In this document: piece by piece, positions 1 to 8,744 of the stretch
How the letters are laid out: the number at the start of each line of letters is the position of its first letter
Position numbering within the stretch: the stretch's first letter is position 1
DNA from: Gemmatimonadales bacterium UBA2989
GTDB taxonomy: Bacteria > Gemmatimonadota > Gemmatimonadetes > Longimicrobiales > Gaopeijiaceae
Direction of reading: 5' to 3'
NCBI GenBank assembly: GCA_002346625.1
Contig: DEAF01000001.1
Coordinates: 1-56,651, forward strand
DNA length: 56,651 nt
Notes under the pieces: generated by a model
The model's input: the letters and a program-made list of their open reading frames with translations, nothing else
Told to the model about the DNA's origin: nothing
Database searches by the model: none
Position numbers and translations under genes: made by a program

Positions 1-1
1 T

Positions 2-1465
2 GAATCAAACACGGTCTATGAGAAAATGCTTACTCTCGGTACTGCAGTAAATATGGCTAACGATATGTATGGAAGACTTCAGATGCTTGAAGATGAGAGA
101 CGTAGGCTTACGGATTCTAGATTTGGACTTACTTCTAATTCACCAGAGGTTGAACCTCTAGACTCTATGATATTAGCTGTGAAAATGGAAATGCGAAGTG
201 TCATGAAGAACTCACTGATCCTGTTAGAGGATCGCATTGAGAACTCAGAGGAGCGTGTTGCTCAATTGCGGGCTGATGTGGGTGAGCTTCCTGAACGTGC
301 GGCTTCATTCACCAAATTCCAGCAGCGTGTCGATCAGGTGAGGAATATCTTTGATATGCTCGCAGAGAAGTACTATGAAGCTCAGATCGGTGAAAGTATT
401 GCAACGGGCGATGTAGAGCTCGTTGATTTTGCTCCAATTCCAGTGCGTCCAGATCCTGCACACCATACGCGTAATATTTTATTTGCGGTGATATTCGGCT
501 TCTTAGTCGGTGTGGGATTAGCATTATTAATGGAACATTTAGATCCGCGCCTAAGGGATCCTAGAGCAGTCGAGCGAGCTTCTAAGCTTAAGGTGTTGGC
601 AATCATCCCGCGCCTGGAAGCTACTAATGGCAATAAAGATCAAAGAGTGGTTGCCAGGGTTTCTCCGTTGACCAAGGGGGATACTTCTGGACGTAACCAA
701 TGGTTAGGAGCGGAAGCATTTCGGATGCTTCGTACGATAATACGCTTTACCCAGGAAGATGATGGACAAAAGGGCGTATTCACTGTGACAAGCTCGCAAC
801 CGTCAGAAGGAAAAACTACAGTTACTGTTAATTTGGCATCTTCGATGGCATATCAAGGGAATCGCATTCTCATTTTAGATGGGGACATGAGACGTCCTAA
901 GATTCATCTTGCTTTTGGATTGGATAGAGGCCCGGGGTTGTCAGAATTACTTCGAGGTCAGGCCCAGTTGAGTGATATTACTAATGATCCTATAGTCAGC
1001 AGGATAGATGGTTCTGACCTATATGTTATTACTGCTGGATCTGCAGTAGATAACCCGGCTGAGCTTTTAGGTAATACTTCTTTTAATGAACTGATCGCTC
1101 ATGCCTCAAGTAAGGGTTTCACAGTAATAATCGATTCACCGCCTACTCTAGCCTTTGCGGATGCAGCTTTGATAGGATCTGCAGCTCAAGGAGTGCTTGT
1201 TGTGGTTCGTTCGCATGTGAGTGTGGAACCTGCGCTAGCCAGTTCAGTGAACAGACTTAAGCAACTAGATGTTCCGCTTATGGGTGTGGTCCTGAATGAT
1301 GCGCGTAAGGGTGGATTGAATTACTATGGGTATTACGGATACTACGGATACGGATACTACGGATACGGATATTCCGATTATTACAGTAACTCCGATGAGG
1401 ACGAGCAAAATATTGGTGGAATAAGAGGTTTACTAAGCAAACTAAAGAGAAGTAAAAGTGCCTGA
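2..1465 (+). CDS. Wzc-type polysaccharide chain-length/tyrosine autokinase, 5' truncated
   Basis: This is the C-terminal part of an inner-membrane co-polymerase and BY-kinase that controls export and chain length of capsule or exopolysaccharide. The frame is open back to base 2, where codons continue upstream of the first ATG at 26, so the true start lies outside the window. Numbering from that ATG, there is a coiled-coil periplasmic end, a membrane helix near residues 149-171, a Walker A (SEGKTT) near 258-265, Walker A' (ILILDGDMRRP) near 282 and Walker B (VIIDSPP) near 368. The C-terminus is a tyrosine-rich tail, the usual autophosphorylation site. The N-terminal Wzz domain is mostly missing. 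Neighbouring sugar-nucleotide genes support a polysaccharide role. The family call is firm; the polymer made is unknown. Confidence 0.93.
   Translation, partial: ESNTVYEKMLTLGTAVNMANDMYGRLQMLEDERRRLTDSRFGLTSNSPEVEPLDSMILAVKMEMRSVMKNSLILLEDRIENSEERVAQLRADVGELPERAASFTKFQQRVDQVRNIFDMLAEKYYEAQIGESIATGDVELVDFAPIPVRPDPAHHTRNILFAVIFGFLVGVGLALLMEHLDPRLRDPRAVERASKLKVLAIIPRLEATNGNKDQRVVARVSPLTKGDTSGRNQWLGAEAFRMLRTIIRFTQEDDGQKGVFTVTSSQPSEGKTTVTVNLASSMAYQGNRILILDGDMRRPKIHLAFGLDRGPGLSELLRGQAQLSDITNDPIVSRIDGSDLYVITAGSAVDNPAELLGNTSFNELIAHASSKGFTVIIDSPPTLAFADAALIGSAAQGVLVVVRSHVSVEPALASSVNRLKQLDVPLMGVVLNDARKGGLNYYGYYGYYGYGYYGYGYSDYYSNSDEDEQNIGGIRGLLSKLKRSKSA
1322..1384 (+). repeat. Tyrosine/glycine codon repeat in the kinase tail
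   Basis: Twenty-one consecutive codons encode 13 Tyr and 6 Gly, built from near-identical TAC-TAC-GGA and TAC-GGA units. The DNA is itself a short imperfect tandem repeat. Known Wzc tails have several clustered tyrosines; this one is dense and regular, so slippage could change the number of phospho-acceptors without breaking the frame. Confidence 0.85.
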
Positions 1466-1588
1466 GTAAACCTATCTGTTACACTATATTAAGAATATTA
1501 GGGGAAAACGACTTAAGATAAGGTATTGGCTGGCTGGAGGGATACCGATGGATCTTCTGTCTCACGGCGGCAGTAAAGAGCTAACGCC
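1466..1588 (+). promoter_or_regulatory. Leader upstream of the glycosyltransferase with a possible hairpin
   Basis: This 123-base gap contains arms GGTAT (1522-1526) and ATACC (1542-1546) enclosing a G-rich loop with repeated TGGC/TGG units. The 3' side continues as GGGATACCGATGG, which resembles the 3' end of c-di-GMP-I (GEMM) riboswitches. The conserved GEMM core upstream (the GCAAAGCC-type segment) was not found, so this is a structured-leader candidate only. No clear terminator or sigma-70 promoter was seen. Confidence 0.25.
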
Positions 1589-2731
1589 ATGATGCCCATC
1601 CTACTAGCGTTACCGTGGATTGGGATTATTGTTTTCCTTTTATTCTTCCCCAGACCTGCTAAGAGCCTCCCCGTTGCTGCGGTTCTAGATCAGAAAAATG
1701 CTCCGAGTGTTAGCGTAATCATACCTGCTCGCAACGAAGCTATTAACATCGAAGCGTGCTTGGATTCAATCACGAAATCTAGCTATCCGAATTTTGAGAT
1801 CATAGTTGTAAATGATCGCAGTGAAGATGAAACTGCGACCCTGGCACGGTCTATGTCTCATGGAAATGCAAAGAGTTTGATAGTTATCGATGGAGAAGAA
1901 CTTCCAGAGGGATGGCTTGGTAAGCCTTGGGCATGTTATCAGGGTGCCCGTGCTACTTCTTCTCAATTACTACTATTTACTGATGCTGATACTAAGCATG
2001 GAAATGATCTGCTTAGCCGTTCTGTGTTAGGAATCCAAGAAGAAGAAGCTGATCTGCTAAATGTTATAGGATTCCAACTGATGGAATCTTTCTGGGAGTG
2101 CCTGGTACAACCGCAGATTTTTCTGATGATACTATTCTATTTTCCGAATCTGGAACAGTCGGCACAAAGCAACAGATGGCGGGATGCTGTAGCCAATGGC
2201 CAATTCATAATGATGCAGCGGGCCTCCTACGAAGCGATAGGAGGACATGAATCAGTTCGAGATCGAGTAATCGAAGATGTTGCATTAGCTCAGCTGGTCA
2301 AAAGAAGCGGAGGGATATTGGCCATCCGGCTGGCCATGGATGATCTTACTACTCGTATGTACCGTTCACTCAGTGGTCTGATTGCAGGATGGTCGAGACT
2401 GTTTAGGATGGGAGCTATACAGGGACAAGCTCTATTGCCTTCATTAAAAATGGTCGCGTTAATGAGTATATTCTTATGGATTATGCCTCCCGTTATGCTG
2501 ATCTCTGCTCTATCGGGTTTAGGTGGGATGATACTTCTTAACTGGTCTTTATTAGTTTGCGGAATCAGCATCTTCATTCATATTACTTTCCTCTATTTAC
2601 TGGGCGGTCCTGTTTTGTATGCTGTGTTCTATCCATTAGGCTCACTTATGCTCGTCTATATTATGATTATTGCTAGTGTTAGTGTTAGAGAAGTTGAGTG
2701 GAAGGGCCGAAAATACGAAGTTTCTGACTAA
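1589..2731 (+). CDS. Family 2 membrane glycosyltransferase (HpnB/CrtQ-like)
   Basis: A 380-residue inverting GT-A glycosyltransferase anchored in the inner membrane. After an N-terminal helix (about residues 1-20) comes the GT2 core: SVIIPARNE near 41-50, the nucleotide-binding VNDRSEDET near 75-83, a DAD-type metal motif (FTDADT) near 130, and a catalytic-type EDVALAQ segment near 231. Three hydrophobic segments lie near 290-370. The LPEGWLGKPWA stretch and overall architecture resemble hopanoid-associated HpnB and carotenoid glycosyltransferases, so a lipid acceptor is plausible. A stop at 1574 leaves only the adjacent ATGs at 1589 and 1592 as starts. The acceptor cannot be read from sequence, and polysaccharide assembly is the alternative. 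Confidence 0.85.
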   Translation: MMPILLALPWIGIIVFLLFFPRPAKSLPVAAVLDQKNAPSVSVIIPARNEAINIEACLDSITKSSYPNFEIIVVNDRSEDETATLARSMSHGNAKSLIVIDGEELPEGWLGKPWACYQGARATSSQLLLFTDADTKHGNDLLSRSVLGIQEEEADLLNVIGFQLMESFWECLVQPQIFLMILFYFPNLEQSAQSNRWRDAVANGQFIMMQRASYEAIGGHESVRDRVIEDVALAQLVKRSGGILAIRLAMDDLTTRMYRSLSGLIAGWSRLFRMGAIQGQALLPSLKMVALMSIFLWIMPPVMLISALSGLGGMILLNWSLLVCGISIFIHITFLYLLGGPVLYAVFYPLGSLMLVYIMIIASVSVREVEWKGRKYEVSD

Positions 2732-2742
2732 TCGGAATTATC

Positions 2743-3957
2743 TTATCTAGACACAGATTCAGCTTTATCTACGATAAGTTGGGCTAGCTTAAAAGAGCTT
2801 GTAAAAGCAGGAGAAATAGCGTTCAAAACGTGTAATGAAGAATCTCCTGTTTCAAGGACGAAATCCATAACTAGTTCAAGGGTGTCTGTTCGGACGAGTT
2901 GTGCTCGGAGACCAATTTTTTTGCTTGGAAGTATATCGTTTTTGCTGATCGATTTTGACAGTGACCTAGTAGCTGCAAGGAATCCAGAGTTGCTGTATCT
3001 GCCAAGCTCTTCTCGTACCATCCGGCGAAACCCATTCTTGTTCAAGGCTAACATATTAGTCAATATGCCAAGCATATGAATGCCTTCACCTATACGAATT
3101 CCATTAATCCATCCGTAGTTTTCTCTTCCAAATGCTGGGATAGCCGTAGGACCAACTAGTGTTTGGCCATGAATGCCGGGGGTTATATGGACTCCAAGAA
3201 ATGGTACACGCAGATCTGGGGCTGGATATATAGAACCTCGGAATTGTTTTGCTTTTTCGGGTCTGAGTTTTTTATAGATACCCTTGAACGGAAGTATTTG
3301 ATAGTGTTCACCCACCCCCATCCGATGTGCAAGTCGATCTGCGTGGAGTCCAGCAGCGTTGACTAGATACCCATACCCTAATGATCCATGGCTCAATTGG
3401 AGGGTACGCGTTCTTTCTTTTACTGCGATAACTTCTGAGTTTTTAAGCAATTTGACCCCAAGGTCATTCAGCTCTGATACCAGGGCGGACAGTATTCCTC
3501 CTGAGTCCACAACTGCTGTGTCAGGGGATAGGAGTGCAAATTCTTTAGTTTGGGCTTCCGGTTCTATTTCAGTTAGTTCTTTTTCTGTAATTTTTTCAAC
3601 TCTAATCCCGTTTTTAGTCCCGCGTTCTAGAAGAACATCAATCTGGGGTATGCTTTCGACTGACGTTGCAACTATTACTTTTCCATTTCGTTCTAAGGGG
3701 ATTCCATACTCTTTGGCATACTGCTGCATGAGCTTTGATCCTGCTGCGCATACTTGTGCTTTCAGTGTATCAGAACCGTAATATATTCCAGCATGTAGAA
3801 CTCCACTGTTCCTACCAGAACTGTGGAGTCCAACCTCAGATTCTTTCTCCAGCACGGCTACTGATCTATGGCCACGCTTAGCTAATTCCCTTGCAATCGT
3901 CAGACCAATAATCCCTGCGCCCACAATAACGAAATCATAATTTTTCAAAGATTTCAC
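2743..3957 (-). CDS. lhgO: L-2-hydroxyglutarate oxidase-like FAD enzyme
   Basis: A 404-residue DAO-family flavoprotein. It starts at a GTG and has the FAD-binding FVIVGAGIIGLTIARELAKRG motif at the N-terminus, then an ExGLHSSGRNSGVLHAGIYY stretch typical of LhgO/YgaF. Known family members oxidise L-2-hydroxyglutarate to 2-oxoglutarate and pass electrons to the quinone pool, a metabolite-repair role. Length matches the family. It is transcribed against its neighbours, and its start faces an AT-rich spacer shared with a second flavoprotein. Other DAO enzymes such as glycerol-3-phosphate dehydrogenase are less likely given the glycine/histidine pattern. Confidence 0.86.
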   Translation of the reverse strand: MKSLKNYDFVIVGAGIIGLTIARELAKRGHRSVAVLEKESEVGLHSSGRNSGVLHAGIYYGSDTLKAQVCAAGSKLMQQYAKEYGIPLERNGKVIVATSVESIPQIDVLLERGTKNGIRVEKITEKELTEIEPEAQTKEFALLSPDTAVVDSGGILSALVSELNDLGVKLLKNSEVIAVKERTRTLQLSHGSLGYGYLVNAAGLHADRLAHRMGVGEHYQILPFKGIYKKLRPEKAKQFRGSIYPAPDLRVPFLGVHITPGIHGQTLVGPTAIPAFGRENYGWINGIRIGEGIHMLGILTNMLALNKNGFRRMVREELGRYSNSGFLAATRSLSKSISKNDILPSKKIGLRAQLVRTDTLELVMDFVLETGDSSLHVLNAISPAFTSSFKLAQLIVDKAESVSR

Positions 3958-4097
3958 CTCACATTATGATTCTTTTGCATAAACTTAAGAAAGCGTAATG
4001 ATAGTCGATCCTATATAACGCCAGTACTCTATTTCAATTATCCTTATATCTTTTACCGTCGTTAATTATATAGCTTACTAATTAATATGTGCTCATA

Positions 4098-4172
4098 TGA
4101 TAACGATTATCTTATGTAGGATTACTACATTTATAATTAAATTGTTTGCTGTAAATAAAAAATGATTTTACA
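4098..4172. promoter_or_regulatory. Divergent control region with three dyads and a -10 box
   Basis: The 237-base AT-rich spacer between the two divergent flavoproteins contains TGATAACGATTATCT (4098-4112), which fits the Fur-type 7-1-7 pattern at 12 of 14 positions. It is followed by the perfect dyad ATGTAG-GATTA-CTACAT (4114-4130), then TATAAT (4132-4137), and then TGTAAA/TTTACA arms (4150-4155 and 4167-4172). The second dyad occupies the spacer just upstream of the -10, as MerR-family operators do. No good -35 is present, consistent with an activator-dependent promoter. The sequence pattern is certain; the regulators are inferred. Confidence 0.45.
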
Positions 4173-4194
4173 AACTTCCTAAACGGGGGTTCTG

Positions 4195-5424
4195 GTGGAG
4201 GATAAATCAGAAGCAATTACGTCTCGAGATCATTTTGATGTTGTGGTATCTGGAGCTTCTTGCGCTGGGTTGTTTGCAGCTGAAAAACTTGCGAAATCTG
4301 GGAGAAAAGTCGTTCTCTTTGAAAGAAAAAGTTCTCCTCAGGAACCCCAGAGGACTTGGATAGTAACAGATCGTTTCCACTCAATTTTAGGTGACTCTCC
4401 ATCGGATGTCATTGTTCATGAAACAGGTGTTATGAGAGTGAACGCGGGTGACTCAAGCGCATCGATTATTCTCCAGCCCCCTGATTTGATTGTCGAAAGA
4501 ACTGCTTTATTGAGACACCTTACATCTAGGGCTATAGAAGCTGGGGTTGAAATTCGTGAAAGTTCAGAGGTTACAGATTTTTCCTTTGAGAAAGATGGTG
4601 TTTCACTGAGCATTAAAGATCGTAGCACCGATGTCTCATATAAGGTTGGTGCATGTGACTTGATCCTTGCAGGTGGTACAAACTGTCAAATCACTAAATC
4701 TCTTTCAGATGTTCCACAGAAGGTTATCCCGATAGTTCAAGCTGTAGTTAATTTGCCGGAAGACTATGATCCTACTGTTACTGAGGTGTGGTTCGAACGC
4801 GATAGTACTACTTACTTTTATTGGCTTATCCCAGATTCTCCAAGCACGGGTGTTCTAGGTTTTGTCGGGGAATCGCCGTCTAGAGCAAGAGCTGAGGTCC
4901 ATGACTTTATTCGTAAGAAGGGATTTCAACCTCTTTCTTATCAAGGTGCTATGATTCCTCTACATCAGCCTCTCCGACGTTTGGAATGGCGCTCATCTGG
5001 AAGTCGAGTATTGCTTGTAGGAGATGCAGCAGCTCACGTTAAAGTAACTACAGTAGGAGGCGTTGTGTCAGGTCTTTGGGGTGCTGAGGCTGCGGCACGA
5101 AGTATTTTACGAAAAACATCATATCAAAGAGAGCTCATGTCTCTCAATATGGAGCTTTATCTACACGATTTCATCCGATGGTCAATGGATAGATTCGATC
5201 AGAATATGTACGAAGAGTTAGTCTGTATGATGAGCGATTCACTTAAAGGTTTTCTTGGACGACGGAATAGAGACTCTATGGCTGGTGGCATCCTAGAACT
5301 AATAGCTCGACAACCGCGTGTTATTCCGCTTGGGCTACGTTCTATTTTTATGCCTTATCGTGGTTTGGATCCCTCTCGACCCAAAGAAGATTCAAGGATT
5401 GGGAAAAGAGTTGAAGAGATCTAA
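4195..5424 (+). CDS. FAD-dependent reductase of the geranylgeranyl reductase family
   Basis: A 409-residue flavoprotein starting at GTG with a G-rich stretch about 10 bases upstream. It has an N-terminal dinucleotide-binding motif (VVVSGASCAGLFAAEKLAKSG), a YFYWLIP segment near residue 205 resembling the substrate-cavity motif of geranylgeranyl reductases, and a second FAD motif GDAAAHVKVTTVGGVVSG near 278. Family members reduce polyprenyl chains of quinones, chlorophyll or archaeal-type lipids, or act on polyketides. Substrate here is unknown. It sits next to a membrane glycosyltransferase and sugar-nucleotide genes, so a modified isoprenoid lipid or carrier is possible. Confidence 0.8.
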   Translation: MEDKSEAITSRDHFDVVVSGASCAGLFAAEKLAKSGRKVVLFERKSSPQEPQRTWIVTDRFHSILGDSPSDVIVHETGVMRVNAGDSSASIILQPPDLIVERTALLRHLTSRAIEAGVEIRESSEVTDFSFEKDGVSLSIKDRSTDVSYKVGACDLILAGGTNCQITKSLSDVPQKVIPIVQAVVNLPEDYDPTVTEVWFERDSTTYFYWLIPDSPSTGVLGFVGESPSRARAEVHDFIRKKGFQPLSYQGAMIPLHQPLRRLEWRSSGSRVLLVGDAAAHVKVTTVGGVVSGLWGAEAAARSILRKTSYQRELMSLNMELYLHDFIRWSMDRFDQNMYEELVCMMSDSLKGFLGRRNRDSMAGGILELIARQPRVIPLGLRSIFMPYRGLDPSRPKEDSRIGKRVEEI

Positions 5425-5454
5425 CTACTTAGGGGTCATAGCTATCAAAATCCA

Positions 5455-6771
5455 ATGAATGTCACAGTAATAGGAACAGGGTATGTTGGTCTGGTAGTAG
5501 GTGCCTGCCTTGCTGAGACTGGCAATAATGTGATCTGTGCAGATATTGCTAAAGACAAGATTGCACTTCTGAACTCTGGTAAAATCCCTATATACGAACC
5601 GGGCCTAGAGCCTTTAGTAGAACGCAATCTTCGTTTAGGTCGCCTTACTTTCACTGATGAAATCTCTAAAGCTGTTCAGCTTTCTGAAATAATTTTTATA
5701 GCTGTAGGAACACCTCTCGATGAAGATGGTTCTGCCGACCTACAGCATGTTCTAGAGGTTGCCAAAACCATAGGAAGAGAGATGGGCGGTGAGAAGATCG
5801 TCGTCACGAAAAGCACTGTGCCCGCTGGGACTGCTAACAAGGTTAGAAAAGCAATTATGGCTGAGACTGAACATAATGTTCACGTCTGTGCTAATCCTGA
5901 GTTTCTAAAAGAAGGTGCAGCTGTTGATGATTTCATGAAGCCTGACCGAGTAGTATTAGGGGTAGATAGTGATTATGCGGCAGAGGTATTAAGAGATCTA
6001 TACTCGCCATTCGTACGTACTGGTAATGCCATCCTTATAATGGACATTGTATCAGCGGAAATTACTAAGTACGCAGCCAATGCTATGCTGGCAACTAGAA
6101 TTAGTTTTATGAACTCTATGGCTGATCTGTGTGAACGGACAGGTGCTGATGTTGACATGATAAGACAGGGAATCGGTAGTGATCAGCGCATCGGACCCCA
6201 GTTTCTATTTTCTGGAGCAGGTTATGGCGGATCATGTTTTCCTAAAGATGTGAAGGCACTCATAAGAACCATGAAAGAACTAGATGCAGACCCTTCAATA
6301 CTTCAAGCAGTTGAAGATCTCAATAATCGCCAGAAGGGCATTCTGCTTCGTCAGATTGTGCAACGGTTGGGGGATAACCTTGAGGGATTTACTATCGCTA
6401 TCTGGGGATTGTCCTTCAAGGCTAATACTGATGACATGCGAGAAGCCCCAAGCATAATAACAATAGACGGTCTCTTGGAGAGAGGTGCTCGTGTTGTGGC
6501 AAATGACCCTGCGGCTCTGAATGAGGCTAAGCGTCTTTTCAATGACCGTATCGAGCTAACTGAAGATCCTTATGAAGCTCTTGAAGGTGCTGATTCTCTT
6601 ATCATTCACACGGAGTGGAATCCATACCGTCATCCTGATTTCGATCGTATGAAGGCTACCCTTAAGCAGCCTCTCGTATTTGATGGACGAAATCTATACA
6701 ACACTGAGAGAATGGTGAGTATGGGTTTTGAATATTATTCGGTAGGCAGGTCTCCAGTAGGGATTGGCTAG
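5455..6771 (+). CDS. ugd: UDP-glucose 6-dehydrogenase
   Basis: A 438-residue cytosolic enzyme that oxidises UDP-glucose twice to UDP-glucuronate with NAD. The Rossmann motif VIGTGYVGLVVGACLAE is at the N-terminus. The catalytic cysteine is Cys261 in GYGGSCFPKD, and the C-terminal UDP-binding domain includes FKANTDDMREAPS. Length is normal. Its stop codon overlaps the GTG start of the next gene by one base, so translation is likely coupled to the decarboxylase that uses its product. Confidence 0.96.
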   Translation: MNVTVIGTGYVGLVVGACLAETGNNVICADIAKDKIALLNSGKIPIYEPGLEPLVERNLRLGRLTFTDEISKAVQLSEIIFIAVGTPLDEDGSADLQHVLEVAKTIGREMGGEKIVVTKSTVPAGTANKVRKAIMAETEHNVHVCANPEFLKEGAAVDDFMKPDRVVLGVDSDYAAEVLRDLYSPFVRTGNAILIMDIVSAEITKYAANAMLATRISFMNSMADLCERTGADVDMIRQGIGSDQRIGPQFLFSGAGYGGSCFPKDVKALIRTMKELDADPSILQAVEDLNNRQKGILLRQIVQRLGDNLEGFTIAIWGLSFKANTDDMREAPSIITIDGLLERGARVVANDPAALNEAKRLFNDRIELTEDPYEALEGADSLIIHTEWNPYRHPDFDRMKATLKQPLVFDGRNLYNTERMVSMGFEYYSVGRSPVGIG

Positions 6772-7739
6772 TGAAGCGTGTCCTTATCACTGGTGCAGCA
6801 GGATTTCTTGGTTCACATCTAGCAGATCGATTTCTCCTAGAAGGCTATAATGTTATTGCCGTTGATAATCTTATTACTGGATCATCGGAGAACATATCCA
6901 ACCTCCAGGAAGATGGACGGTTGTCGTTCATTAACCACGACATATCAAAACCTCTTTATATAGAAGAAGAACTCGATGGAGTACTTCATTTCGCATCACC
7001 TGCCAGCCCTGTAGACTATCTTGATCTTCCTATACAAACACTCAAGGTGGGTAGCCTTGGTACACACAACATGCTTGGGCTTTCTTTAGCCAAATCAGCA
7101 CGTTTTCTCCTGGCATCTACATCGGAAGTTTATGGTGATCCGGAGGTGCATCCACAGCCGGAGGGTTACTGCGGGCAAGTTGATCCGGTGGGATTGAGAG
7201 GAGTATACGACGAGGCAAAGCGTTTCGCAGAAGCCATGACAATGGCCTATCATAGATACCATGGTTTAGAAACCAGGATCGTAAGAATATTCAATACCTA
7301 TGGGCCCAGAATGCGTCCTGAAGATGGTCGTGTAGTATCTAATTTCATTGTCCAAGCTCTCCGAGGCGAACCTTTGACTATCTATGGTGACGGTTCTCAG
7401 ACACGTTCTTTTTGCTATGTAGATGATGAAATCGAAGGTATTTTTCGTCTATTTAATTCTAACCGTACTGAACCGACTAACATTGGCAACCCTGATGAGT
7501 ATACTATAGTTGAATTAGCTGACTTGATCATAGAAGAGATCGGGTCGGATTCAGAAATCGAATCGTTGCCGCTACCTGAAGGCGATCCCAATGTCCGACA
7601 ACCTGACATTTCAGTAGCCATGGAAGTTTTAGATTGGGAGGCTATCACCCCGCTTCGTGATGGTTTAAAAAAGACAATACCATATTTTAAAAATCTCGTA
7701 GAATCGATGGATGCTAGGGCTAGAACTCTGGCTGATTGA
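6771..7739 (+). CDS. UDP-glucuronate decarboxylase (UDP-xylose synthase)
   Basis: A 322-residue extended short-chain dehydrogenase. It has the NAD motif GAAGFLGSHLADRF at the start, the YDEAKR (YxxxK) active-site pair near residues 146-150, and YGPRMRPEDGRVVSNFI, which is characteristic of UXS enzymes. The family converts UDP-glucuronate to UDP-xylose with internal NAD recycling. The GTG start shares a base with the ugd stop, matching a substrate-to-product order. No ArnA formyltransferase domain is attached, so a lipid A aminoarabinose role is not suggested. Confidence 0.92.
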   Translation: MKRVLITGAAGFLGSHLADRFLLEGYNVIAVDNLITGSSENISNLQEDGRLSFINHDISKPLYIEEELDGVLHFASPASPVDYLDLPIQTLKVGSLGTHNMLGLSLAKSARFLLASTSEVYGDPEVHPQPEGYCGQVDPVGLRGVYDEAKRFAEAMTMAYHRYHGLETRIVRIFNTYGPRMRPEDGRVVSNFIVQALRGEPLTIYGDGSQTRSFCYVDDEIEGIFRLFNSNRTEPTNIGNPDEYTIVELADLIIEEIGSDSEIESLPLPEGDPNVRQPDISVAMEVLDWEAITPLRDGLKKTIPYFKNLVESMDARARTLAD

Positions 7740-7769
7740 ACTTTTTCCATAGAAAGCTTGAAGTGATAA

Positions 7770-8744
7770 ATGACTAAGGAATCGAGCCTTGTAAATTCAG
7801 AAGCAAGTTACCTTGTAACTGGGGGGGCCGGATTTATTGGTTCAAACATTGTTGCGGCTTTGGCAGATGCTGGCGCCTCCATTCGTGTCCTTGATGATTT
7901 CTCTACAGGAAAACATGATAATCTAGATGGACTCTGGGATCGTATAGAACTTATAGAAGGTTCTGTCATTGATCCTGCAACGTGTATTTCAGCTTGCTGT
8001 GGAATGGACTATGTACTTCATCAGGCCGCTCTTCCTTCAGTCCCTAGAAGTATCGCTGATCCCGGTCTTAGCCATGCCGCATGTGCCACAGGAACCTTAA
8101 ACATGCTTGTTGCCGCTAGAGATGCTGGTGTCAAACGTTTTGTGTATGCAGGTTCTAGTTCGGCATATGGAGACACCCCAAAGCTTCCCAAAGTAGAAAA
8201 CATGCCCGTTTACCCTCGCTCACCATACGCTGTGGCTAAGCTTACTGCTGAACATTATTGCCAAGCCTTCACGTTGGTATATGGCTTTGAAACGGTCGTT
8301 CTACGCTACTTTAATGTTTTTGGTCCCAGGCAGGATCCTGAATCTCAATATTCGGCTGTTATTCCTCTATTCATCAAGAAAGCTATAGATGGCGAGTCAC
8401 CTATAATCAATGGGGATGGAGAGCAGACCAGGGATTTTACTTACGTGGACAACACAGTCCGGGCTAATCTTTTAGCTTTAAATGTAGAATCCAAAGGAGT
8501 AGTCGGAGAAGTTTTTAATGTGGGGTGTGGAGAACGGATTTCCATAAACAAACTTTGGAAAGCTATTCAGAATACCACTGGAACATCTGTAGATGCTATT
8601 TACGGCCCCCAAAGGGATGGAGATGTATCTGATTCCCTGGCTTCTCTAGAAAAAGTTCGTGAGAGGTTGGACTATGATGTAAGGGTGTCACTCTCAGAAG
8701 GCCTTCAGATGACTTTTGATTGGTTATCGGACCACTCTAGATGA
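7770..8744 (+). CDS. NAD-dependent UDP-hexose/N-acetylhexosamine 4-epimerase (WbpP/TviC-like)
   Basis: A 324-residue extended SDR with GGAGFIGSNIVAAL near residue 18, an SSSAYGD serine motif near 130, a YAVAKL YxxxK pair near 152, and FNVFGPRQDPESQYSAVIP. The last pattern is typical of the WbpP/TviC type that interconverts UDP-GlcNAc and UDP-GalNAc or their uronates. Substrate choice between acetylated and plain hexoses cannot be settled by eye. The next gene's ATG overlaps its stop by four bases, so the pair is probably co-translated. Confidence 0.85.
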   Translation: MTKESSLVNSEASYLVTGGAGFIGSNIVAALADAGASIRVLDDFSTGKHDNLDGLWDRIELIEGSVIDPATCISACCGMDYVLHQAALPSVPRSIADPGLSHAACATGTLNMLVAARDAGVKRFVYAGSSSAYGDTPKLPKVENMPVYPRSPYAVAKLTAEHYCQAFTLVYGFETVVLRYFNVFGPRQDPESQYSAVIPLFIKKAIDGESPIINGDGEQTRDFTYVDNTVRANLLALNVESKGVVGEVFNVGCGERISINKLWKAIQNTTGTSVDAIYGPQRDGDVSDSLASLEKVRERLDYDVRVSLSEGLQMTFDWLSDHSR

